Positions 1 through 10,659 of a stretch of DNA of 64,000 nt are shown here, piece by piece (the first letter of the stretch is position 1; every line of letters starts with the position of its first letter). The position numbers and the translations under genes are program-made. This DNA is from Cladochytrium replicatum (taxonomy: Eukaryota > Chytridiomycota > Chytridiomycetes > Cladochytriales > Cladochytriaceae): the NCBI GenBank assembly GCA_025526935.1, contig JAHLKD010000001.1, positions 124,001 to 188,000 on the forward strand, given 5' to 3'. The notes beneath the pieces were generated by a model. It ran no database searches, was not told where the DNA came from, and saw nothing but the letters and a program-made list of their open reading frames with translations.

Positions 1-2
1 GA

Positions 3-125
3 GTTAAGAAAGTGTCCGGGTGGACAGAATCCTTTTGCTAGTAACATTGATAGAGAGGTTAGTTGTACTTGATAGAGATCACTGAAGTACCGTCAATAAG
101 TTGAGAAAGTGTCCGGGTGGACAGA
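3..125. repeat. Direct repeat carrying a short hairpin
   Basis: A block of about 26 bp occurs at 3-28 and again at 99-125 with one difference (gttaagaaag versus gttgagaaag). Each block contains the self-complementary sequence TGTCCGGGTGGACA (13-26 and 110-123), a 5-bp stem with a 4-nt loop. No gene is visible here. It may be a repeat-element edge; its role is unknown. Confidence 0.5.
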
Positions 126-138
126 AAATACATGCCTC

Positions 139-271
139 GACGTCTGTTGTGCTGCAAATTGTTTGATACACAACGAAAAACTAGATACCACGGTGCAAGA
201 TTCGCTGGGTTGACAATGCGAAGTGGACAAAGGCTATTAATTGCAAGATGAAGCAAAAGTTGTAAAACAGG
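139..271 (-). mobile_element. LINE family A ORF2 C-terminal remnant
   Basis: The minus strand encodes a stretch (IVNPANLAPWYLVFRC) that also occurs near the ORF2 C-terminus of the better preserved LINE-A copies at 1553-3853 and 25029-25866. Only about 40 codons remain and they are interrupted, so this is a decayed fragment next to the LINE-B tail that starts at 273. Confidence 0.6.
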
Positions 272-272
272 A

Positions 273-1417
273 TTTTTTTTTTTTGAACTTCATAATATGT
301 ATTTATTGTCCAACCAATACATATCACCCGGTGGTGCAAAATCCAATTACAAGTGTAAAAATACACGTAAATTGGCAGCACCCTGGAGCCGTGTGAGCTG
401 TAGGGTTTTTTTTTGGGACTTCATAATATGTATTTATTGTCCAACCAATACATATCACCCGCTGGTGCAAAATCCAAATACAAGTGTAAAAATACACGTA
501 AATTGGCAGCACATGGGGAGCCGTGCGAGCCGTAGGAACCAAAACACTAAGGCATATCCAAATCAACAAAAGCAGACAATATAGAATCAGGAGCGGGAGA
601 CAAAACTAGGTCATAACCAAGACAGTTTGAGCAAATGCGGTTAAGTGCACGAAGAACAAAGAACCCACTGGGGAAAAGCAGGCGAAGGATAAAAAGGCCG
701 TGGTGAAAGCATATCAATTGTAATGTCAAGAGGTAGGCGGGGATCGTCAGGCGGGCCCAAATCAAAACTAGCAGACAAACTAGCATGCAAATGTAGCCAC
801 ACAGAGACATAGGCACGCGACACTTCAGGGGCATCATGACAGTTCCTACAATAAGGTCGGGGGTTTGGAAACAGGCGGCCAAGCCGATATAGCAGTAACA
901 AACGAAGACATACTGTTGGGAGATGTTGGTGAGGGGGTAGCAACAAAGGGTGGCGAAGTTTCAAATTGCGGACAGGGGCAAACGAAACTGCAATTGGTCC
1001 ATTATGCGCAACAGCTAAAGACTGAAAATGCAACATCAATGCATGAAGTGGGGGCACAACAGGCATGGGAACAATGAGATCATTGTGACAAGCTGAAACA
1101 TAAGGAGATGAACCATAACCGACTGGAGATGACCGATAGAATTGCAACACAGCAGCTGGTAACAGAGGGCTGGAATCACTAGACCAGCGAGCAAACATAC
1201 ATGCCTGAAGGTACTTCAGCCTGAACTCAAAAATAGGAATTTGCGCAAACAGCAACAAATCAACACACGAAGTGGTATGGGCTAGCGAAAACAGACTACA
1301 CAGTGCATGATAACAAAAAGGCTCGAGTACCTGAAGCTGAGCAGTGGAGGGCTGAATAAGTGGTAAACCAAACTCAAGTGAAGATCTAATTAAACCAATA
1401 AACAACAACCTGGAAAT
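273..1417 (-). mobile_element. LINE family B, 5'-truncated, with duplicated 3' tail
   Basis: A minus-strand non-LTR retrotransposon fragment. The coding remnant (about 1408 down to 547) has the conserved C-terminal layout YRLGRLFPNPRPYCRNCHD followed by a C/H-rich motif and ends near FVDL. It parallels LINE-A but is clearly diverged from it. The 3' tail ends in a T-run on the plus strand, which is the element's poly(A). The tail is present twice in tandem, at 273-405 and 406-536, about 85-90 percent identical by eye. Frameshifts show it is dead. No target-site duplication could be assigned. Confidence 0.7.
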
Positions 1418-1422
1418 AGAAT

Positions 1423-1542
1423 GTTTTTTTTTTGAATGTTATAACATGTATTGACAATGCTTAATCAGTACATGTCACCAACGTGTACTTCAACCAAGAT
1501 TTGGAATCTTCAGTACTTGGGGAGCCGCCCGAGCCGTTGGAA
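1423..1542 (-). mobile_element. LINE family B 3' tail copy (diverged)
   Basis: This begins with a T-run, then repeats the layout of the tail at 406-536: a tgtatt/caat block, a paired acatgtcacc block, and a final ggggagccg..cgagccg box. It is much more diverged than the 273/406 pair and has no coding part attached. It is either a severely truncated LINE insertion or a short non-autonomous element sharing the same tail. Confidence 0.55.
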
Positions 1543-1552
1543 AGAGGAGCGA

Positions 1553-3853
1553 TTTTTTATTTTTTTTAACAATATTATTATTTATTTTGCACATACAATG
1601 CATAACAAAAAACAACACCCAAAGTGCCTTACAAGATGGTCATGGACCAGCACATAGGGAAGCGCGCGCAGCATAAGGAAAAGCAACAAAGCAAAACAGA
1701 GAACGTAAACTCAAACCTGTGGCTACCCGTCAGATACTGCTAAGGTGCCAAAAAAACAGGTGAGTAATAAATAATAAAAAAGAAACCGTTAAAGATCCAC
1801 AAATGCAGGGCCAAAGAGGGAGTCTGGAGGAGAAACTTCTAATGGCAGACCCATACAGTGAAGCCAAATCTTATGGAGACAACGAAAAACTAGATACCAC
1901 GGTGCAAGATTCACTGGGTTGACAATGCGAAGTGGACGAAGGCTATCAATTGCAACGTCAAGCGGAAGTTGTAAAACAGGAACAGGAACAGGAGGCAACA
2001 ATAGGTCAAGACGCAGACATTCTGAAACATGAGATCTAGAGAGAGTTGCAGTGCGGCAGTGACAACACTGCTTGCGGGGGTGATAAAACAAACGTCCAAG
2101 GCGATACTGCAGAAGCCTCAAGATTGACGAAATAGGGAAGCATGGAGGAGCAATTGCTAGTGCATGAGGGTGTGCAGATGCAAGGGGAGCAAAGCTAGCA
2201 GCTATAGAACCATAGGCAGATGAGGCTACTAGGTGAAAGTGATTTGCGATAACATCAGAAGGTTTGGGAACTAGAACATTTGCAGCCGGGAAGAGGAAGT
2301 GATTGTTGAAAGGGACAGGAGAACAACGAAAGTGCTTTCCCTGGTGAAGAAAGAATGACAACATAGAGTGAACCATATCAGGGGCATCATCATCCAGCCA
2401 ACGTTGAAACATCTGAAACTGCAGATATTGAAGCCGAAACTGAAGGTCAGGAAACTTAAAAAACAGTAAAACCCCAGCAATTGAAGTAGAAAATGAAAGG
2501 CAAAGAAATCGACACAAACATTGGTGAATAAAAGTCCGAACTGGTTTGCAAACAGCAACAGAGGGAAGAATAAAATATAAACCAAATTCAAGCGTAGGTC
2601 GAATAAAAGACAAAAACAAATGACGAACCACAACCAGAGAATGAGAACCTAAACATCCTTGAAAAAGAAAGCAAAGCAAAAGAAGCTGCGCGCGCTTTGG
2701 CAAGTCGATGGGAAATAGTCAGTGAAACATCAAATCCAGTATCTCCAAAAAAGCAACCCAGATAACGAAATGAAGGCTTGACAGGCAGAGGTTGACCATG
2801 AAGAAGCAAAGGCGAATGAGCAGGAATAGGAATTTTTGTGAGAATCACAGACTTCAAAGGAGCAAAAGAAAAACCACGAGCTTGGGCAAACTGGTCACAA
2901 ACAGAGAGAAGAACCTGCATAGCATCCAAAGTAATTGCAAACAAGGCCAAATCATCTGCAAATAAAAAGAATTATATCGTGGTTTGGCAGGATGAAAGAG
3001 TGTTATAGGTGGGGCAAATGGTCGGAGGAGCCCAGGTAGAGGATCAAGAAAAGTGATATAGAGAAGTGGACTGAGAACAGAACCTTGAAACAAACCTCTA
3101 AACAAATCAAAAGCATCTGAAAAACAATTTGCAACAACCACTCTGGAAGAATAAAAATCAAACAGAGACTTCAAAACAAAAACAAATGGCAACGGTACTC
3201 CCCTAGAAAGAAGCTCAGCCCAAAGAATTGCACGATTTGTGGTGTCATAAGCTGCTTGAATATCTAAAAAACCAGCAACCCAAGGAACCTTGGCATTAGA
3301 CGCACAGGAGATACACTGCCTGAAGACCAAAAACACATTCCATTCCCGAGTGGTGTGACCTGAAATCCCACTTGGGCAGCATCAAGTGGGCGTTGAGACG
3401 TGATAGCAGAATAAAGATAGTGGCAACAAAGCTCGCTCAAAATTTTTCGGGCAACACACGAAAGAGTAATGGGGGCGATAATTAGTAATAGTCACCAAGT
3501 GTACCACGTTGCTTCCAAACTGGGTGTAAAAGCCCAAGATTCCATGAAGTGGGTGTAAGACTACTGCGAAAAATGGACTGAGAAAGTTGCAAGAACAATG
3601 GAGCAAGAATAGCTGAAATTGGGCGATAAAGTTCTGCAGGCAGACGATCATGACCCGGGGCAGACTCCAAAGGGCAGTCCCTAATAGCTAGAACAAAAGC
3701 TTCAACATCCAATGGCAGCTGAAAATCACACAGAACAATTGAAGGTGAAAACTGGGTCAGCAGCTTGAGCATTGTAGACACTAGCAAAATGATCAGATAT
3801 TTGGCTAAAGACTGAGGATCAAAATCTAAACCATTAGCTGAAGCACAGTTCAT
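1553..3853 (-). mobile_element. LINE family A, 5'-truncated copy (RT to 3' end)
   Basis: A Tad-like non-LTR retrotransposon on the minus strand. Reading 5' to 3' it contains the reverse transcriptase with motifs GFLDIQAAYDTTNR and RGLFQGSVLSP and the catalytic FADD box near 2950-2965. A C-terminal region follows with QYRLGRLFYHPRKQCC and a CxxC..SHVSEC cysteine/histidine motif, and ORF2 stops at 1789-1791. A 3' UTR of about 230 bp ends in an A/T-rich tail at 1553-1565. Several frameshifts break ORF2 (for example between about 2590-2700 and near 2940-2990), so it is inactive. The endonuclease and ORF1 are missing. Its truncated 5' end stops about 4 bp from the tRNA-Ala gene. Confidence 0.8.
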
Positions 3854-3854
3854 T

Positions 3855-3927
3855 GGGGATCTAGCTCAGATGGTAGAGTGCGTGCTTAGCATGCGCGAGG
3901 CACAGGGATCGATACCCTGGTTCTCCA
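3855..3927 (+). tRNA. tRNA-Ala (AGC)
   Basis: This 73-nt sequence folds as a cloverleaf: acceptor GGGGATC/GTTCTCC (one T-T mismatch and one G-T pair), D arm GCTC/GAGT, anticodon stem CGTGC/GCGCG with loop TTAGCAT giving anticodon AGC, T stem CAGGG/CCCTG, discriminator A. The overall sequence is the typical eukaryotic tRNA-Ala type. No intron and no encoded CCA. A truncated LINE lies immediately upstream. Confidence 0.85.
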
Positions 3928-5540
3928 GTAGACAAATAATTACATTTTAGTAATTCCGAACAATACGCAGCCCTGCTTTTTGTTGGGAAGGAGGTGTCGG
4001 TAGGGAGGAGGACTTGGCGCACAAAACGTGATGCAGTGGATCATCACTCTGTTTTCTAATTTCAATCCTGTATGAGCTCGGGAGGTCTTTGCTGCACCAA
4101 AGCTGCTCTGCAACATGGTGTACTCGTAAAAGGGAATGGGAATGTCTGTTATCTTTATTAATCTATTCCAACCGACACTACCAGCAACATATTTGACTGT
4201 CTTGCATCTTGCAGACACACACAGCCTTGGATAAATCAGATCTCGATTTGTTTCAATCATTTGAGTGAAGTTGAGGTTAGAAATACAGGACTCATATGCT
4301 GCTGGAATAATCGATTGCGCTATTGTCTTTGGGGGGTATTTGTGTTTGGTGGAGACTGCTTCATCTGATTCAAAGTCATCTTCTTTGAGTCCAGAACTCC
4401 GGATTTTGGATTCAGTTGAGCAACTTTCTCAGATTTACTGTCAATAAGTTATCAAAGAGAATATCTTGATCCTCCCAATTCATCTCCAAGAGCTGGTGTA
4501 CAGAAATCAAAATTAGATATTCTTTATCCCAATTGGAATTAATGCCTTCTCATACTCCTGACCATCATCTGCTTCACTTTTGTGAACACACCAGCGATCC
4601 TGGAGAATCATGATCCAGATCTTGATCTACACATAAAGGTGGACAGGAGATTGACAACAAAAGCGTCAGATTGCCATCTGTTGATGATGGAAACTGCGTT
4701 GTCGCTCGCATCGACACAGAGTTCACACATCAAATGTCAGAAGAAGAGATTGATACCCCAGGAGGTAGTGGTACGATGTCGTTCAGGATCCCTGCAGTGT
4801 CGTCCTTCAGAGCACTTGAAGTCACAACCGAGGAGGATGGTGGTGAACAAGTGGGGATAGGACCAGAGACGATTGGGTCGCATCAAACTATTTGGGAATG
4901 TGGCAAGAGGACTGGAGGAAGGCACGGAAGATGAAGAAGGTTTCAGACATTCTGATGCTTTCAGTGAAGGGCTGAGAGAAGAAGAAAAAGAGATTGATGA
5001 CAGTGAAGGTGGGACTGGTGTCAGAAACTGACGAGGAGGACTACAACAGTAAAATGACGATGTGATGTGGGACAGCAGCTAATCACCTTACCAACCAGTC
5101 TACAGAAATTGAATGATTGAGTGGTTTTTAAGGAAGAGGGTTGCTATCTACAACACCGAAAGTAAATACTGATGTTTCAAAGGATAACGATGGCATTGTT
5201 GATGATACAACAGATGTTAGTTTATAACTACAAGAAGCATGGAGGCTGGTTGTTGACTAAAAATTTGGCTTTTTTATCCTTGTAAATTGGCAAAAAAAGG
5301 TTCTCATATAGCCGGTAAAGACTCCGACACTTCGAGAACTGATGGCGATAACCTCACTTGTGCCACTGATGTGGGTTTGTTGTTGTTGTCGCAGTGCCAA
5401 GAACCCCGATGAGAATACATCAGCTACAACCCCTACGACCCCTCGACCGCAACGGTAACATCCCTACGCCCACAAATTTGTACCCCTTTAAATTTTCGAC
5501 CAATCGTATCTCGATCTTGGCATGTGGCGGTCTGTTCCAT
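3928..5540. other. About 1.6 kb without a supported gene
   Basis: Only short, mutually overlapping open frames are present, at 3940-4260 on the minus strand and at 4265-4447 and 4671-4934 on the plus strand. None shows a recognisable domain, signal peptide or convincing intron structure. The plus-strand frames at 4582-4934 overlap each other and look like decayed coding sequence at best. I see no RNA gene or clear repeat here. Confidence 0.5.
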
Positions 5541-5542
5541 AA

Positions 5543-5548
5543 TATAAA
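5543..5548 (+). promoter_or_regulatory. TATA box of the first acidic secreted-protein gene
   Basis: TATAAA lies 106 bp upstream of the ATG at 5649. Comparable boxes sit about 100 bp upstream of the ATGs at 33787 and 57072, which supports it as a core promoter element. Confidence 0.45.
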
Positions 5549-5648
5549 GAAAGGCCCTGATTGCTTCGCAGTCCCTCCCATAAACCGAAGGAACCTTCCA
5601 CGCTGACCGATTACCCACCACCCGCACTTTTGCAAGAATCAAACAACC

Positions 5649-6050
5649 ATGCGATCTGTTTTGGTCTTAATCTTCGCTCTCCTGGCCTGCGCCATCTTGG
5701 CTGCAGCTCTTCCGGTCCGCAACTCGGCCATCTCTGCATCGCTTAAGCGCCGCGCCGACGGCATCGATGGCGAGGTCGGCTCCAGCAGCTTCGAGGATCT
5801 TGGTCTCGAAGCTCCCGAAGACGAGGCCGCTCCCGTTGACGAACTAGAAGACCAGGACCCTGCAGAGGAGGACGGTGCTGAGGATGACGTCGACCAGGAC
5901 GGTGCTGAGGACGACGGTGACGCGGACGATGCTGACGTCGCTGCCGCTTCTTTTGACACTGTCGAGGAAGCTGAAGACACCGCAGATGCCGAGGATGATG
6001 GCGATGCGGATGTAGAGGACGACGCTGACGCTGACGACGAAAACTGAGCG
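5649..6050 (+). CDS. Small acidic secreted protein (copy 1)
   Basis: An intronless gene for 132 residues; function unknown. It starts with a clear signal peptide (MRSVLVLIFALLACAILAAA), followed by LPVRNSAISASLKRR, where the KRR is a likely Kex2-type processing site. From about residue 45 to the end it is almost entirely Asp, Glu and Ala with very few basic residues, giving an extremely acidic, probably disordered mature chain after maturation in the secretory pathway. The gene 570 bp downstream (6617) is a diverged paralog sharing the signal-peptide style, the PVxNSAxS block and the dibasic site. Nothing in the sequence names a partner; acidic chains of this type could bind cations or basic surfaces, but that is speculation. 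A TATA box lies about 100 bp upstream. Confidence 0.75.
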
Positions 6051-6616
6051 CACATACACTCCGTCACATTTTCTTTGTCCTTCGCTTTTCGTTGCATTAT
6101 TGTATATGTTGCTACAGCTGAAATGCACACACGCATCCTTCTTTTGAATGTTATCATTTAACATTCGTTTATATAAGACCATATACTTTTTTCTTGGTTG
6201 CCCGTGAATAATTACGTTGCAACTTTCAAAGGATTTGAACATTCGAAGAAAAATAGTGGATACCTTTTTCTGGCCGAATCCCAAGTGTTGCCTTACTTTG
6301 CTGATAAGCAAGGTAAAATTTGCTGGAACTTTCGGCAACTCAGGAAGAAGTTGCTTTCAACAACAGGACTGGTCAGGCTAGAACCATTTGACCGCAGTAG
6401 AATTCCAGAATCACGAACCTGTCCATAATCTTGCAGGCGAACAAAATTATGCGACGAATGAGGTTTATGTGGTTGGCCACCGGCAGAGTGATCAACTCCT
6501 AGCGGCAACACCGTTTTACTTTAAACTAACAGCGGCACCCCCAACCCTCAGTCAGCTTCTGCACATCCGGCAATCACAGCTCTCAGCCCTTAAGCAAGCT
6601 CTTCGACGAATCAACC

Positions 6617-6967
6617 ATGCGAACCACCTTGTACTTCTTCCTCGCCTTCCTCGCCTGCGCTTTTCTCGCCAGTGCGTTCCCCGTTTCCAACTCTGCCCTT
6701 TCGTCTCTTGAGCGCCGTGACGATTCCAGCAACCCTGTCGACGTTGGCGTGGTTCAGGAGGCTGCGGCTGACGACACCACCGAAGACGAGCAAAGCGATT
6801 TCACTGCTGCGGCAGGGGACGATGAGGAGGAAGAGCAGAGCGACGTTGCCGCTGATGAGCAGGACGATCTCACCGCTGCGTCCACCGAAGACGGCGAGGC
6901 TGACGAGGGAGAGGACTTCACTGCTGCCGCTGCAGAGGACGATGCGGACAACGATGACGAATGAGCG
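6617..6967 (+). CDS. Small acidic secreted protein (copy 2)
   Basis: An intronless gene for 115 residues, a paralog of the gene at 5649. The signal peptide (MRTTLYFFLAFLACAFLASA) is followed by FPVSNSALSSLERRDD with a dibasic ERR site. The rest is a D/E/A-rich chain with a loosely repeated E(D/E)xxDFTAAA-like unit (DFTAAAGDD, DLTAASTED, DFTAAAAED). This internal repeat is not obvious in copy 1, so the two tails have diverged while staying acidic. It is probably secreted and processed. No domain or function is recognised. The start is set by the signal peptide; no upstream in-frame ATG gives a better one. Confidence 0.72.
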
Positions 6968-7851
6968 CAACAACATTCATTCTTTTGCAAGCTTTTTGCG
7001 TCCATAAAGTTCCGTATATTTTGGTGATTCATGAACGTTTTGATTTCAGCTGTTTCTATATTTTGTACACGTTTCAATACATATCACTTTGTTTTTTTTG
7101 GTATCTTCAAAAGATGTTCGAAGTGCCAGAGCAAGTCAATTCTAAAATGTGAGCTCTCTTGCTTACATTTACAGTCACATTAACAACGCTACATTTCGGA
7201 TAAACTGGAGACGTCTGGAATGTCTCATTGCTGGACCATCAGCTATGATAGTGCTTTCTCTTTTGGGGATGAGTATTTTGCCTCGTCTATATTACCATAA
7301 TCGGTAATACCAATTAAGTTAATAATCTGGTTAATGTGTCTTGTTCAATGAAACCATATTTAGAACAACAAATCTTAACAAATAACTAAACTTCCAAAAG
7401 GCAGACTAAAACAGTTTGTTTGCTGGAGTGAGGAGGTGTAAATTGTATGTCCCCCTTTTCCAGGATTGGCACCTGTCGGTTGGTTGGAAGTGCATCTAAG
7501 GTTTGGCGGGCCTGGGTTAGGTCAGGGTTGTAAAGTCAACCCGGCAGAACCTGATGTGATTGGAACTACTGAGGTGCTGTAACTTGAATATGACAAAGGT
7601 ATTTACATAATCACTTTGTATCTGTGTGGACAGTATGATATGGTGGAGTTTTGGAAGTGTGAAGGGATTGGTGAGATCTGATCTGTCTATCGAGCGCAGG
7701 GGAACCTTCTCCTTAAATAGTTTAGTCCAGCCAATCCCAATGCACCAAACCATCCTCCACAAAATGTCTAGTAAGTTCCATCATTTCCATAATCTCCCTT
7801 TAACTAAAGTTCCTTGGAAATCCCAAATAAAAACAAGCATGTCAGACTAAT
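6968..7851. other. Intergenic, no gene seen
   Basis: An AT-rich spacer between the acidic secreted-protein pair and a LINE-A tail fragment. Open frames at 7517-7762 (minus) and 7626-7850 (plus) overlap each other and show no domain or targeting signal. Confidence 0.5.
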
Positions 7852-7945
7852 TTTTTTTATTTTTTTTAACAGTAGTGTTTATTTACTTTGCATATACAAT
7901 GCATAACAATAGACAGCACCAAAAGTGCCTTATAAGATGGTCATG
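7852..7945 (-). mobile_element. LINE family A 3' tail fragment
   Basis: An A/T-rich run followed by the same tail words seen at 1555-1660 (gcatataca/atgcataaca, agtgcctta.aagatggtcatgga). Only about 90 bp of the 3' UTR is present, so this is an extremely truncated LINE-A insertion in minus orientation. Confidence 0.65.
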
Positions 7946-8419
7946 GAGCAGCATATACATCAGCCTGCTTGAAGATCACCATCACATCGAGCAGCAGTCG
8001 CAACGGTCGTGTGCCCTCACAGGAGTCCAATTCTTCGCAGCTATTTTTTGAGTGTCTGAGCGACAGTGGATTCGCATCTGGAGAGAGTGCGTGTGACATT
8101 GCAATCTGTAGAACTCCTGGCAATCTGTTTGTGTGTATTAGTTTTCACGAGTTCTCTCTGTTGACTGCCACCAGCCACATCCACAAATACAGAGTGTGAT
8201 AACGTTTCGTCCATAGCTCAATACTAAATACTCCGTAAATAAAACACACATCCACAAAGAAAACAAACTCAAAAATATCTCTTCCACTCATCTCCACGGC
8301 CAAAGAAAAATAACGTAGATTCATTAGACTGTTACTCCACGGCCAAAGAAAATCATTTCGATTGATTAAGCTATTCAGTAACACGAACTTCCATAGGCGC
8401 AAGTTCACTAGGACTTATT
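7946..8419. other. Spacer before tRNA-Ile, no gene seen
   Basis: A run of about 475 bp with short open frames only. A 15-bp word (ctccacggccaaaga) occurs twice, near 8290 and 8336, within a slightly longer imperfect duplication. No domain is seen. Confidence 0.4.
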
Positions 8420-8493
8420 TGCTCCATACAGGGATCGAACCTGTGACCTTGGCGTTATTAGCACCACGCTCTAACCAACTGAGCTAATAGAGC
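8420..8493 (-). tRNA. tRNA-Ile (AAT)
   Basis: On the minus strand the 74-nt sequence begins GCTCTATTAGCTCAGTTGG and folds as a cloverleaf: acceptor GCTCTAT/ATGGAGC, canonical A box, anticodon loop CTAATAA (anticodon AAT, read as IAU), T arm with GGTTCGATCCC, discriminator A. No intron. A truncated LINE-B tail starts about 12 bp upstream of its 5' end. Confidence 0.92.
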
Positions 8494-8504
8494 TGAAATT
8501 TTCC

Positions 8505-8628
8505 TGTGGCTCCGCATGCTCTGATAATTTACATGTATATTTACACTTGTATTTGGATTTTGCACCAGCAGGTGATAGGGGTTGGACAATAAATACTATT
8601 ATGAAGTTCAAAAAAAAATAAAAACATT
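8505..8628 (+). mobile_element. LINE family B 3' tail copy
   Basis: The reverse-complement layout of the tail at 406-536: ggctccgcatg, then acacttgtatttggattttgcaccagcaggtgata, then ttggacaataaata, ending in an A-rich run at 8611-8628. It has no coding part. It sits just upstream of the tRNA-Ile gene. Confidence 0.65.
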
Positions 8629-8640
8629 TGCGGATCTGTA

Positions 8641-8863
8641 ACGGTTTCTTTGTTCATTATTTATTACTCACCTGTTTTTTTGGCACCTTAGCAGTATCTG
8701 ACAGGTAGCCACAGGCTTGAGTTTAAATTCTCTGTTTTGCTTTGTTGCTTTTCCTTATGCTGCGTGCGCTTCCCTATGTGCTGGTCCATGACCATCTTGT
8801 GAGGCACTTTGGGTGTTGTTTTTTGTGACGCATTGTATGTGCAAAATAAATAATAATATTGTT

Positions 8864-8868
<5 letters not shown>
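8641..8868 (+). mobile_element. LINE family A 3' UTR fragment
   Basis: A plus-strand copy of the LINE-A 3' UTR. It matches the reverse complement of 1555-1795 and the plus-strand UTR at 25867-26060 over nearly its whole length, including cattatttattactcacctg and gcactttgggtgttg. It ends in ttgttaaaaa and runs directly into a TC microsatellite, after which the next LINE-A copy starts. Confidence 0.75.

Positions 8869-8906
<38 letters not shown>
8869..8906 (+). repeat. (TC)19 microsatellite
   Basis: A perfect TC dinucleotide run of 38 nt at the junction between a LINE-A 3' end and the 5' region of the next LINE-A copy. Confidence 0.95.
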
Positions 8907-8909
<3 letters not shown>

Positions 8910-9114
8910 ATCAATGCCGCCTCCCAGCGCTCCGCATGCCGCGCCGCCCGCCGCACCCCCCTCCAAAATTTTCATCGCTTCTGGCCGTGCTCGCTCCCGT
9001 GCTCCATCTGTGTCCAACCCTCGCGCCCCTCAGGAAATTATTCCTGACTCTCAGCCCAGCAACTTTGATGGAGAAAATTTTCTGTGGGCAGATGAAGTGA
9101 ATTCTCCTCGCGAA

Positions 9115-9138
9115 TCACGTGACTGCCGGTCACGTGAC
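9115..9138 (+). repeat. Paired TCACGTGAC palindromes
   Basis: TCACGTGAC occurs at 9115-9123 and 9130-9138, each with a CACGTG core (E-box type). They lie inside LINE-A ORF1, so they may be chance, an internal promoter element, or a binding site carried by the LINE. Confidence 0.4.
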
Positions 9139-10133
9139 TAAGCGTCATCCACTTCAGAACCGGCTCGAATTAGAGGAAGATCCCCCGCAAGTGTCGTTGA
9201 TGTTTACATGAATGATACAGTCGACGTGTCACTTACCATTGCTGATGCTGATCCCAAAGGGAAACGTCGAGCATCAAAATCACCCCCGACTCGCCGACCT
9301 GCCTCTCGTGCCAGGGTCGAGAAGAATGCCTCTGCAGGTGATCATGCTACCTCTCCCTTGCCCACTCCTCGTGACGGATTCTTGGATGCTCTGCATATGC
9401 TGGCCCCTGCTCAAACTTCTGGATCTCATCCATTAGTGATGTCTGCTTTCACTCGTGCAATGCAATTTCTCCCAGTGTTGGAACCAGAAACTGAGGCTGC
9501 CTTCTTTGCTGCATTGACTATTGCTGTAGTTCCGTTGGTTGAAACTATCAGCTGCCCTCCTGCTGCTGTCTCTGCCGTGCCTTCCTATGCTCAAGTTGCG
9601 AGTGCTAGCCGACCGCCACCTGCCCCTGCTACTCGCAATCCTGGACCTTTCAGCACTGCAAAATTTGCCTCTCGTGCATCAAATGCTATTGTTCGTATTG
9701 AAGATGCCGATGCTGATGCTCAACCCGCCCTTTATCGCTCAGTAGTTGCTGGAGTGGACCCCCTATCTCGCAGATCACTACGGCCACCCAGATTGGTGAT
9801 TGATTACCCAGCTGAGTCACCAATTTTGATCAATCATCCTCAGCCTGTTCGCGATCGTGCTGCTGGTTTTGCTACTGAGGTTTAAGGAAATTAGTCGTCA
9901 GCCACTTAATCAGCTCCGCACTCTGATTAATCAAATTTCTGGAAACCCTCAATTTTCGCGTGACATTCGCCATATTAGTTTTATTGGGCGCAACACTGCT
10001 GGGTTTATTTGTACTTCTGACTGTGCTGACAAGCTCCGCAAGGACATTTTTCCAGGTGATGAGGTGCAGGTTGATCTTTTTGACCCTGGGCAGCTTCGTT
10101 CTGGGTCTGTTCAATCACTTGAGCAACGTCAAG

Positions 10134-10603
10134 TGTTAAAAACCAAGGGCTTCTCCTGGCAGCGGTAGGGCGTGTTTAGCTGTACTTTAGCTAGCACAAC
10201 AGCTCCAGGTTCCGTCTCTTGGCCCAGTTGAATATGGGGTAAATGATAAAGCAAATTCCCTTGTTGCACACAAGCACTCTGTGGCTAATACAAATCAAGG
10301 CTGGGATTGCTAACCAGGAAGACTGTGGTGTGTGAGTGTTTGGTTTGTTCCACTGTCTCCTTTATTTATACCTGTGGTGTGTGAGTGTTTGGTTTGTTCC
10401 ACTGTCTCAAGGAACCAGCCACCCTCACACCGCAATAAATATTCCCACACAGAAGAATATTCAACAATTACAATAAAGAAAATAAACAGCATGACTGCCC
10501 AAAACATAAATCGAGCAATAGCATAAAAACTTCTCAAGCCCAAGAGAAAAGCCTATTGCACAAAACAATGGGTAAGCCCTCCAAGGGTACACAGAATTTA
10601 ACA
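10134..10603 (-). repeat. 3' LTR of the deleted chromovirus
   Basis: A 470-bp LTR. The purine-rich tract next to it reads gagggggcacc on the minus strand (10604-10614). It carries the reverse complement of TCATTTACCCC, the same variant found in the 3' LTR of the full-length copy. Confidence 0.93.
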
Positions 10604-10659
10604 GGTGCCCCCTCGAAGATGAGCTTTTGGGTCACCAAAGCTCATGTCATCAGATAAAC

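Noticed and set aside
641-1408. A 255-residue minus-strand frame as a host gene
   Set aside because: It shares the YRLGRLF..Cys/His layout with the LINE ORF2 C-termini, so it is part of a LINE-B remnant.
5639-6157. Ser/Ala-rich minus-strand frame opposite the acidic secreted protein
   Set aside because: Asp/Glu codons read backwards as Ser/Val/Leu; the plus-strand frame has a signal peptide and paralog support.
8869-8906. CRISPR or other spaced-repeat array
   Set aside because: It is a simple TC microsatellite; no spaced direct repeats of CRISPR type exist in the window, and the organism is a eukaryote.
10310-10543. 77-residue frame repeated in every LTR (also 13965-14198, 16784-17017, 24614-24847)
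   Set aside because: It lies wholly inside the LTR, includes the internal 33-bp repeat and has no start context; it is a by-product of LTR sequence.
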